From Rhodeus uyekii (Eukaryota > Chordata > Actinopteri > Cypriniformes > Acheilognathidae), in NCBI GenBank assembly GCA_037043235.1, contig JAWRVZ010000246.1, forward strand, positions 699,663 through 763,662: DNA of 64,000 nucleotides. Direction: 5' to 3'. Both the position numbers and the translations under genes were made by a program. Below, one piece after another: positions 47,128 through 59,100 of the stretch. Below the pieces are notes generated by a model, which was not told the DNA's origin, searched no databases, and worked only from the letters and a program-made list of their open reading frames with translations. Position 1 is the stretch's first letter; the number at the start of each line of letters is the position of its first letter.

Positions 47128-50100
47128 CTGTTTGAAGTAGATCATTGAGTTATTTGTTTTGATATTTTTGGGGGTAATCTTTGTTTAAGTCACAGAAACA
47201 CTTATACAGACCTGGCCCTGTAGAGCACCACAAACATCACAGCGGACACAATGATTAGTAGAGCGAAGGCTCCTAAAGTGCCAAAGAGGACGGCGTAGAA
47301 ACCAGACCCTCTTCTGTACAGCTGACACTGATCTCCATAGTACTCATCAAAAGAGTCGCCGTAACACCTGGACAATTAGCAAAATGATAGGAGAGGATGA
47401 GTCTTTACGAAATGATTTCTTACACGACAAAGATGTACTAAAAACATGGTGTCAAAATGATCAAAATGATATTAGGCATGCCAGGTCAGTAGGCGATGGC
47501 ATCCTGTGAACATGTAATGTTCATGACTTCACCGTTCTCACAAATTCATGTTTTTGTAGTTTTCACAAACACACTGTTTTCACAAAGGCATCGTTTTCAA
47601 AACCTTTCAAACCACTTTGAATCCTGTTTTTAAAAGCTTGTATTTTCAGGCCCCCGTAACGCCGTGGTCGTGTAAATGAACGGCCAAAGCGAATAAAAAG
47701 TTTTCAGTTGAAAGCAGTAAACACGACTACGATGTGCTAAAATGAAAATATTGTTCCTTTTGTGTTTAGTTTTTTCTGTATAGATGACAATATTGCAAAA
47801 ATTAGCCCGTTCACATGGATCCACAAAAATTACTAAAACACTGTGTTATTCGTGCCAGGAAAATAGTTGCCGATTTTACGCTGTAAAGAAAAACTCAAAG
47901 CGCACCTGTAGACTGAACACGTAATACGCCTGCGCATGACGTCACCGGTTTCACGAGTGTGTGTTTTTGTAGTTTATATGGAGACGATAATTGTATCGTT
48001 TTCAAAACGTTGCACTTTGTTTTCAAATGTTGCTTTTTTCAGGCCCCCAAAATGGCATTGTATGTTCCTATAAGTGTGCCACTGTTTCAAGAAAAATACT
48101 GAAAAAGGTTGCATGCATTGTGACGACAAAGGCGAACCTGAAAATGCGAACTTTTGATAACGGGTAAAATTCATAAAAATATGAATTTGTGAATTTTTTA
48201 CATCAAATGGATTTTTTTTTTACACACCTAATTCTTACATCACCAACCTTCTCAACTACAGGCCTGGCATGCATAATACACAGTTTTTAGTAATAATGCG
48301 TGTGAACGGACAATGTTGTCATTGTCATTTTGATAATGTTGTCGTCTGTACTTATAACCTTTCCATTTATAAGTTGTCAGTTAAATGTACCCTAAAATGT
48401 TCCCTTTGCAAGTTTTAAATGTTTTGCGTACAGATGACAATATTTAAAAAAAAATCTGCGCTGTATTTTGCTGCCAGGCCAGTAATTGGCAATATTACTT
48501 TTTAAAGAAACACTGTTTATAGACTGAACACGCATTTTTGTAGTTTACACAGAGATGATAATGGTATTGATTTCAAAAACCTGCAATTTGAAGGTTTGCA
48601 TTTTCAGGCCCACAAAATGCCATTATTGTGTACATTTAAAAGAACGGTCAAAACAGATAAAGTTTGATTTAACGTCCCCAAATTCCTGAAGACATTGCCT
48701 TGCACTTTTCATGTTTGCCCATCAAATTCAAATGTGATATTTTTGTATAGCTTATGAGCCAAATTCTTAAATTAATATGCATGTTTGTTTGTTTTAAATA
48801 TCAAGGTAACGACTTAAAAGAATTTTTGCTCTGGCGGGCAATAAATAAAACTGCATGCGTCCTGTGGAAGAACTGTTTTGTGTCTATGACAAATCGCGCA
48901 GGTACCCCTCGTCCAATCTAAAATATAAACACTTATTATAGGTGTATCACATTGATTCAGGGCAGTGGTTCTCAAGTAGTGATAGTGGGGCGTGACCCTG
49001 GGGTACATGCTTTTTTTTTTTTTTTTTTTTGCCAGGGAGTAGGTTTTCTTGCACTGAACAAGAGCAGCATATATGAAGTTCAGATAACCGTCCCCTCATC
49101 CTTTGACGTGTACGATCACACTGGTGTTCATATGTGTCACGTGATCAATAGCTAAATTCACACGTGTTTTCACGCGATATCTGGCACTGATCCAAAAAAA
49201 GATATCACAACTCAGTGTTTTCAACCACATGAGGTTTCTTTAGGTTTAAACAAGTTGGTGACTATTTGGAATAAAAAAGAAAAAACTAAGTAAATGTGAT
49301 CTATTATACAGCACTTTTTGTGGCTGCGGTATGTCACGTAACAAGTATGACGCGTTGCCATGGAAACAATGAGGCGAAAGTTCCAAAATGGGGGGAGGGG
49401 AGGGGTGGCGCGCGAAATTTTTACCTCTTCCTAGGGGGGCGTGACAGAAAATAATTGAGAAGCACTGATTCAGGGTAAGACAAAAACATGGTTTTGAAGA
49501 TTGGTTATTCATGATATACTCGCTCATTATATGCATTTCAAGAATATTGAACAAAGACAATTGACATGGTGTAGCTCTAAATCATGTTTAGATAACTGAA
49601 GACTAAAATTTGCACTGAAACACTTACTCGCACACTGATCCGTTTTCTCCATTTCGGCATAAACCGTGTTGATTGCAGAAGTCGGGATTTATTCTGCATG
49701 GTCCCACACATACCCATTGCATTTCATTTTCAATCATCTCCGTAAAGCCTGGAAACTCCACACTGCAGTTCACATACGGTTCCAGATCTGAAATATCTAC
49801 ACATGACAAAGACAAAAAAAAAACTTAAGATTAAAGATCTATATAAATGAATACAAAAGACATTTGAAGCCATATTACAGAAACATTAATCCAAACATCC
49901 CTTAAATGAAGTCTACTAAAACATGTTAAATTTTAAGTCATTTGCTTCCAAAATAAAAATCAACTTACTTTGTACCACAATGGGCTCCATGGTAATGTTC
50001 TCAACGAGAACAGTAATGTTCTCAACGAGAGCATTACTGAGAGCTTCACTGAGATTTTTCAGCGATTCTGGGTCACTAAAGATGGTTTGCAGATCGCGAT

Positions 50101-53100
50101 CCAGGTGATCATTTAGATTCGATATTTCTGTGTTGTTGTTGGTATACCTATATTGTGCAAGGCATTCAGCAATGACACTTCCAGGCCTTGAAAAAGTACA
50201 TGCCACGTGTTAATATGAGTGAGCTTGGCAAATAACTGTAAATGTATGAAATTCAAGATAAAATGAACTTACCTTAGCTTACGAATGAGCACCTCTTTGA
50301 AGTTTGGTCGTTTTTCAAAAAGGGGTTGAAGCTGTCATAAAAACAAAAATAAAACCTTATGTAATTAACTAAATTTGTTACAGACTTATTGCAGTATTAA
50401 GAAATATAATTATCTAAATCTAGCATTTTCAAGTAGGCTAATTAGATTTAAGATCTGTTCTGTTAAATAAGAAAAGTTTAATGCAAATAACATTCATATT
50501 TTTTATTTGACGTAATTTTATTTAATCTTGGCTTAAGAGTCTGAACAAATTTAGAAACACTTTATCAAAACTCGGTGTGAAACAATTGTGAGCAAAATTG
50601 ACTTTTTAAATTTGAAACAGAACTAGAAAATGTACCAGATGTATTAAGATGCCAATTAGGTGTACTGATTGCGTAGAGTTCAAGTCTCCATACTGGGGAA
50701 TATAGTTCATATTCATTCTGAGAGAGACAGTTGCATTCCTTGTTGGTCTTGTTGCATCTGCAATTGAATAGTAGATTTAAAAAGACATAAACATTTGAAC
50801 ATAAATATAACATAAGTGATCTGCAAATTATCTTATGTAACTATTGTTCTACGTGTTTTGGTCTGTGGGTTATTTTAGCTCTAAAACATTTCTGCAGGAA
50901 CTAACTTTACTCTCACATGAACAACTTATTGACTACAAGTATCTTACGGGCAGATTCTCTATTGATTCAGTACCCACAGTACAGTGAAATAATTATTTAC
51001 AACAAATGTGGAGAATAAGAAAGAAAACAGAGAACATCAAGTGTAATATCTATCAAAAAATAGTATGATGAAAACTTACTCAGGTTAACTTCAGAAGAGT
51101 CATGTACGAATTCGCAATTTTTTCCATAAAAAGGAAGAACGCATAGACATTCACATTTGTCGGTGTAATTGAATCCATTACAATCACATGTAAAGCTTTG
51201 AGTTGTTGAAGAACTTGATGTTGAAGTGATTGTGGATGAAGGAGGTTTTGTTGATGCCAAAGTATTCAGTGTCTCAGGTGTGGGGCTTGACTGAGATGAG
51301 GTAGAAATGCTAAGTGTTTGGGCTGTAACCGATTGGGTTATTGTTGATTTTGAGATAGGGTTAGGGGACATTGTAGTAGGTGAGTCTGAAGAAATTGTAC
51401 TAGTGGTTTCCAACGTTGAAAATGTTGATTGAATTGGTTTTGTTGAATGTGTTCCTGAGCTTGCAGTTGAAATAGTGGTCTGTGTTTGCTGGCTTGTTTC
51501 TTCTGTAGGGCTTGAAGATGAAATTGACGAGGTGAATGAAGTAGGTGTACTTAATATTATATTTGTAACTGTTGAACCACTTTCAGCTGTAGATGATTCT
51601 GATGTGGTTGTGTTCATAGGGGAAATAGTTGTTGTCAATGTTGATTGAGCTGTCACTCTAGATTCGGTTTCTGTGCTAGAAGTAACTGGAGGGGTTTCTG
51701 TCTGCTGGCTTGTTGTTTGTTCCACACTTGTTGAAGGAACGTCTGTTGTAGAAGTGGGTTTTGATGTACTTTCTGCCGTTGAGGATGCTGATGATGGAGA
51801 GGTACCTGATGTGGATGATACAGTTTCCAGTGTTGAAGCACTTTCAGCTGTAGATGATCCTGATGTGGTTGTGCTCATAGGGGACAAAGCTGTTGTAATT
51901 GTTGATTGAGCTGTCGCTCTAGATTCGGTTTCTGTGCTAGAAGTAACTGGAGGGATTTCTGTCTGCTGGCTTGTTGTTTGTCCTACACTAGCTGATGATA
52001 TTTCCTTTGCAATTGAAGTGAATTCTGATGTACTTTTTGACGTAGAGGATGCTAACAATGGAGAGGTTCCTGATGTGGATAATGTAGTTTCTAATGTTGA
52101 AGCACTTTCAGCTGTAGATGATTCTAATTTGGTAGTGCTTATACGGGAAATAGTTGTTGACTCAATTGATGCTGTAGATTCTGATTCCCTGGTAGAAGTA
52201 AACAAAGTGTTTTGTGTCTGCTGACTTGACTGTTGTACGCCAGCTGAAGAGATTTTCGTTGTAGAAGAAAGGAATTGTGATGTTCTCTGTGCCTCTTTTG
52301 TAGAGGATGCTGACAATGGAGAGGTACCTGATGTGGATGATACAGTTTCCAGTGTTGAAGCACTTTCAGCTGTAGATGATTCTGATGTGGTTGTGCTCAT
52401 AGGGGACGTAGCTGTTGTAATTGTTGATTGAGCTGTCGCTGTAGATTCTGTTTCTTTGCTAGAAGTAACTGGAGTAGTTTCTGTCTGCTGGCTTGTTGTT
52501 TGTTCCACACTTGTTGAAGGAACGTCTGTTGTAATTGAAGTGAATTTTGATGTACTTTCTGCCGTTGAGGATGGTGTAGATGGAGCGGTACCTGATGTGG
52601 ACAATGTAGTTTCCAGTGTTGAAGAACTTTTAGCTGTAGATGAATCTGATGTTGTTGTGCTCATAGGGGACATAGCTGTTGTCAATGTTGATTGAGCTGT
52701 CGCTGTAGATTCTGTTTCTTTGCTAGAAGTAACTGGAGTAGTTTCTGTCTGCTGGCTTGTTGTTTGTTCCACACTTGTTGAAGGAATGTCTGTTATAAGT
52801 GAAGTGAATTCTGATGTACTTTCTGCCGTTGAGGATGGTGTAGATGGAGCGGTAACTGATGTGGATGATACAGTTTCCAGTGTTGAACCACTTTCTTCTG
52901 TAGTTGATTGTAATGTGGAAGTGCTCATAGGGGACAAAGCTGTTGTAATTGTTGATTGAGCTGTCGCTGTAGATTCTGTTTCTTGGCTAGAAGTAACTGG
53001 AGTAGTTTCTGTCTGCTGGCTTGTTGTTTGTTCCACACTTGTTGAAGGAACGTCTGTTGTAGAAGTGAATTCTGATGTACTTTCTGCCGTTGAGGATGGT

Positions 53101-56100
53101 GTAGATGGAGCGGTACCTGATGTGGATGATACAGTTTCCAGTGTTGAAGCACTTTCAGCTGTAGATGATTCTGATGTGGTTGTTCTCATAGGGGACGTAG
53201 CTGTTGTAATTGTTGATTGAGCTGTCGCTGTAGATTCTGTTTCTTTGCTAGAAGCAACTGGAGTAGTTTCTGTCTGCTGGCTTGTTGTTTGTTCCACACT
53301 TGTTGAAGGAACGTCTGTTGTAATTGAAGTGAATTTTGATGTACTTTCTGCCGTTGAGGATGGTGTAGATGGAGAGGTACCTGATGTGGATGATACAGTT
53401 TCCAGTGTTGAAGCACTTTCAGCTGTAGATGATTCTGATGTGGTTGTGATCATAGGGGACGTAGCTGTTGTAATTGTTGATTGAGCTGTCGCTGTAGATT
53501 CTGTTTCTTTGCTAGAAGTAACTGGAGTAGTTTCTGTCTGCTGGCTTGTTGTTTGTTCCACACTTGTTGAATGAACGTCTGTTGTAGAAGTGAGTTTTGA
53601 TGTACTTTCTGCCGTTGAGGATGGTGTAGATGGAGCGGTACCTGATGTGGATGATACAGTTTCCAGTGTTGAAGCACTTTCAGCTGTAGATGATTCTGAT
53701 GTGGTTGTGCTCATAGGGGACGTAGCTGTTGTAATTGTTGATTGAGCTGTCGCTGTAGATTCTGTTTCTTTGCTAGAAGTAACTGGAGTAGTTTCTGTCT
53801 GCTGGCTTGTTGTTTGTTCCACAATTGTTGAAGGAACGTCTGTTGTAGAAGTGAATTTTGATGTACTGACTGCCGTTGTGGAAGGTGTAGATGGAGCGGT
53901 ACCTGATGTGGATAATGTAGTTTCCAGTGTTGAAGCACTTTCAGCTGTAGATGATTCTGATGTGGTTGTGCTCATAGGGGACGTAGCTGTTGTAATTGTT
54001 GATTGAGCTGTCGCTGTAGATTCTGTTTCTTTGCTAGAAGCAACTGGAGTAGTTTCTGTCTGCTGGCTTGTTGTTTGTTCCACACTTGTTGAAGGAACGT
54101 CTGTTGTAATTGAAGTGAATTTTGATGTACTTTCTGCCGTTGAGGATGGTGTAGATGGAGAGGTACCTGATGTGGATGATACAGTTTCCAGTGTTGAAGC
54201 ACTTTCAGCTGTAGATGATTCTGATGTGGTTGTGCTCATAGGGGACGTAGCTGTTGTAATTGTTGATTGAGCTGTCGCTGTAGATTCTGTTTCTTTGCTA
54301 GAAGTAACTGGAGTAGTTTCTGTCTGCTGGCTTGTTGTTTGTTCCACACGTGTTGAAAGAACGTCTGTTGTAGAAGTGGGTTTTGATGTACTTTCTGCCG
54401 TTGAGGATGGTGTAGATGGAGCGGTACCTGATGTGGATGATACAGTTTCCAGTGTTGAACCACTTTCAGCTGTAGATGATTCTGATGTGGTTGTGCTCAT
54501 AGGGGACGTAGCTGTTGTAATTGTTGATTGAGCTGTCGCTGTAGATTCTGTTTCTTTGCTAGAAGTAACTGGAGTAGTTTCTGTCTGCTGGCTTGTTGTT
54601 TGTTCCACACTTGTTGAAGGAACGTCTGTTGTAGAAGTGAATTTTGATGTACTGACTGCCGTTGAGGAAGGTGTAGATGGAGCGGTACCTGATGTGGATA
54701 ATGTAGTTTCCAGTGTTGAAGCACTTTCAGCTGTAGATGATTCTGATGTGGTTGTGCTCATAGGGGACATAGCTGTTGTAATTGTTGATTGAGCTGTCGC
54801 TGTAGATTCTGTTTCTTTGTTAGAAGTAACTGGAGTAGTTTCTGTCTGCTGGCTTGTTGTTTGTTCCACACGTGTTGAAGGAACGTCTGTTGTAGAAGTG
54901 GGTTTTGATGTACTTTCTGCCGTTGAGGATGGTGTAGATGGAGCGGTACCTGATGTGGATGATACAGTTTCCAGTGTTGAAGCACTTTCTTCTGTAGTTG
55001 ATTCTGATGTGGTTGTGCTCTTAGGGGATGTAGCTGTTGTAATTGTTGATTGAGCTGTCGCTGTAGATTCTGTTTCTTTGCTAGAAGTAACTGGAGTAGT
55101 TTCTGTCTGCTGGCTTGTTGTTTGTTCCCCACTTGTTGAAGGAACGTCTGTTGTAAGTGAAGTGAATTCTGATGTACTTTCTGCCGTTGAGGATGGTGTA
55201 GATGGAGCGGTACCTGATGTGGACAATGTAGTTTCCAGTGTTGAACCACTTTCTTCTGTAGTTGATTGTAATGTGGAAGTGCTCATAGGGGACAAAGCTG
55301 TTGTAATTGTTGATTGAGCTGTCGCTGTAGATTCTGTTTCTTTGCTAGAAGTAACTGGAGTAGTTTCTGTCTGCTGGCTTGTTGTTTGTTCCACACGTGT
55401 TGAAGGAACGTCTGTTGTAGAAGTGGGTTTTGATGTACTTTCTGCCGTTGAGGATGGTGTAGATGGAGCGGTACCTGATGTGGATGATACAGTTTCCAGT
55501 GTTGAACCACTTTCTACTGTAGTTGATTGTAATGTGGAAGTGCTCATAGGGGACAAAGCTGTTGTAATTGTTGATTGAGCTGTCGCTGTAGATTCTGTTT
55601 CTTTGCTAGAAGTAACTGGAGTAGTTTCTGTCTGCTGGCTTGTTGTTTGTTCCACAGTTGTTGAAGGAACGTCTGTTGTAGAAGTGAATTCTGATGTACT
55701 TTCTGCCATTGAGGATGCTGACGATGGAGCGGTACCTGATGTGGATGATACAGTTTCCAGTGTTGAAGCACTTTCAGCTGTAGATGATTCTGATGTGGTT
55801 GTGCTCATAGGGGACATAGCTGTTGTAATTGTTGATTGAGCTGTCGCTGTAGATTCTGTTTCTTTGCTAGAAGTAACTGGAGTAGTTTCTGTCTGCTGGC
55901 TTGTTGTTTGTTCCACACTTGTTGAAGGAATGTCTGTTGTAGAAGTGAATTTTGATGTACTTTCTGCCGTTGAGGATGGTGTAGATGGAGCGGTACCTGA
56001 TGTGGATGATACAGTTTCCAGTGTTGAAGCACTTTCTTCTGTAGTTGATTCTGATGTGGTTGTGCTCTTAGGGGATGTAGCTGTTGTAATTGTTGATTGA

Positions 56101-59100
56101 GCTGTCGCTGTAGATTCTGTTTCTTTGCTAGAAGTAACTGGAGTAGTTTCTGTCTGCTGGCTTGTTGTTTGTTCCACACTTGTTGAAGGAACGTCTGTTG
56201 TAATTGAAGTGAATTCTGATGTACTTTTTGTCATAGAGGATGCTGACGATGGAGCGGTACCTGATGTGGATGATACAGTTTCCAGTGTTGAAGCACTTTC
56301 TTCTGTAGTTGATTGTAACGTGGAAGTGCTCATAAGGGACGTAGCTGTTGTAATTGTTGATTGAGCTGTCGCTGTAGATTCTGTTTCTTTGCTAGAAGCA
56401 ACTGGAGTAGTTTCTGTCTGCTGGCTTGTTGTTTGTTCCACACTTGTTGAAGGAACGTCTGTTGTAGAAGTGAATTTTGATGTACTTTCTGCCGTTGAGG
56501 ATGGTGTAGATGGAGCGGTACCTGATGTGGATGAAACAGTTTCCAGTGTTGAAGCACTTTCAGCTGTAGATGATTCTGATGTGGTTGTGCTCTTAGGGGA
56601 TGTAGCTGTTGTAATTGTTGATTGAGCTGTCGCTGTAGATTCTGTTTCTTTGCTAGAAGTAACTGGAGTAGTTTCTGTCTGCTGGCTTGTTGTTTGTTCC
56701 ACACTTGTTGAAGGAACGTCTGTTGTAATTGAAGTGAATTCTGATGTACTTTTTGTCGTAGAGGATGCTGACGATGGAGCGGTACCTGATGTGGATGATA
56801 CAGTTTCCAGTGTTGAAGCACTTTCTTCTGTAGTTGATTGTAACGTGGAAGTGCTCATAAGGGACGTAGCTGTTGTAATTGTTGATTGAGCTGTCGCTGT
56901 AGATTCTGTTTCTTTGCTAGAAGCAACTGGAGTAGTTTCTGTCTGCTGGCTTGTTGTTTGTTCCACACTTGTTGAAGGAACGTCTGTTGTAGAAGTGAAT
57001 TTTGATGTACTTTCTGCCGTTGAGGATGATGTAGATGGAGCGGTATCTGATGTGGATGATACAGTTTCCAGTGTTGAAGCACTTTCTTCTGTAGTTGATT
57101 GTAACGTGGAAGTGCTCATAAGGGACGTAGCTGTTGTAATTGTTGATTGAGCTGTCGCTGTAGATTCTGTTTCTTTGCTAGAAGTAACTGGAGTAGTTTC
57201 TGTCTGCTGGCTTGTTGTTTGTTCCACACTTGTTGAAGGAACGTCTGTTGTAGAAGTGAATTTTGATGTACTTTCTGTCGTTGAGGATGGTGTAGATGGA
57301 GCGGTACCTGATGTCGATGATACAGTTTCCAGTGTTGAAGCACTTTCAGCTGTAGATGATTCTGATGTGGTTGTGCTCATAGGGGATGTAGCTGTTGTAA
57401 TTGTTGATTGAGCTGTCGCTGTAGATTCTGTTTCTTTGCTAGAAGTAACTGGAGTAGTTTCTGTCTGCTGGCTTGTTGTTTGTTCCACACTTGTTGAAGG
57501 AACGTCTGTTGTAATTGAAGTGAATTCTGATGTACTTTTTGTCGTAGAGGATGCTGATGATGGAGCGGTACCTGATGTGGATGATACAGTTTCCAGTGTT
57601 GAAGCACTTTCAGCTGTAGATGATTCTGATGTGGTTGTGCTCATAGGGGATGTAGCTGTTGTAATTGTTGATTGAGCTGTCGCTGTAGATTCTGTTTCTT
57701 TGCTAGAAGTAACTGGAGTAGTTTCTGTCTGCTGGCTTGTTGTTTGTTCCACACTTGTTGAAGGAATGTCTGTTGTAAGTGAAGTGAATTCTGATGTACT
57801 TTCTGCCGTTGAGGATGGTGTAGATGGAGCGGTACCTGATGTCGATGAGACAGTTTCCAGTGTTGAAGCACTTTCAGCTGTAGATGATTCTGATGTGGTT
57901 GTGCTCATAGGGGATGTAGCTGTTGTAATTGTTGATTGAGCTGTCGCTGTAGATTCTGTTTCTTTGCTAGAAGTAACTGGAGTAGTTTCTGTCTGCTGGC
58001 TTGTTGTTTGTTCCACACTTGTTGAATGAACGTCTGTTGTAGAAGTGAGTTTTGATGTACTTTCTGCCGTTGAGGATGGTGTAGATGGAGCAGTACCTGA
58101 TGTGGATAATGTCGTTTCCAGTGTTGAACCACTTTCTTCTGTAGTTGATTGTAATGTGGAAGTGCTCATAGGGGACATAGCTGTTGTAATTGTTGATTGA
58201 GCTGTCGCTGTAGATTCTGTTTCTTTGCTAGAAGTAACTGGAGTAGTTTCTGTCTGCTGGCTTGTAGTTTGTTCCACACTTGTTGAATGAACATCTGTTG
58301 TAGAAGTGAGTTTTGATGTACTTTCTGCCGTTGAGGATGGTGTAGATGGAGCAGTACCTGATGTGGATAATGTCGTTTCCAGTGTTGAACCACTTTCTAC
58401 TGTAGTTGATTGTAATGTGGAAGTGCTCATAGGGGACAAAGCTGTTGTAATTGTTGATTGAGCTGTCGCTGTAGATTCTGTTTCTTTGCTAGAAGTAACT
58501 GGAGTAGTTTCTGTCTGCTGGCTTGTTTTTTGTTCCACACTTGTTGAAGGAATGTCTGTTGTAAGTGAAGTGAATTCTGATGTACTTTCTGCCGTTGAGG
58601 ATGGTGTAGATGGAGCGGTACCTGATGTGGATGATACAGTTTCCAGTGTTGAACCACTTTCTTCTGTAGTTGATTGTAATGTGGAAGTGCTCATAGGGGA
58701 CATAGCTGTTGTAATTTCTGATTGAGCTGTCGCTGTAGATTCTGTTTCTTTGCTAGAAGTAACTGGAGTAGTTTCTGTCTGCTGGCTTGTAGTTTGTTCC
58801 ACACTTGTTGAAGGAACGTCTGTTGTAAGTGAAGTGAATTCTGATGTACTTTCTGCCGTTGAGGATGGTGTAGATGGAGCGGTACCTGATGTGGACAATG
58901 TAGTTTCCAGTGTTGAAGAACTTTTAGCTGTAGATGATTCTGATGTTGTTGTGCTCATAGGGGACATAGCTGTTGTCAATGTTGATTGAGCTGTCGCTGT
59001 AGATTCTGTTTCTTTGCTAGAAGTAACTGGAGTAGTTTCTGTCTGCTGGCTTGTTGTTTGTTCCACACTTGTTGAAGGAACGTCTGTTGTAGAAGTGAAT

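Noticed and set aside
50565..50813. An 82-codon frame on the minus strand read as a cysteine-rich exon
   Set aside because: The splice phases on both sides require the other frame (NATRPTRNATVSLRM...), which fits a SEA domain. The CNKTNKECNC reading is out of frame.
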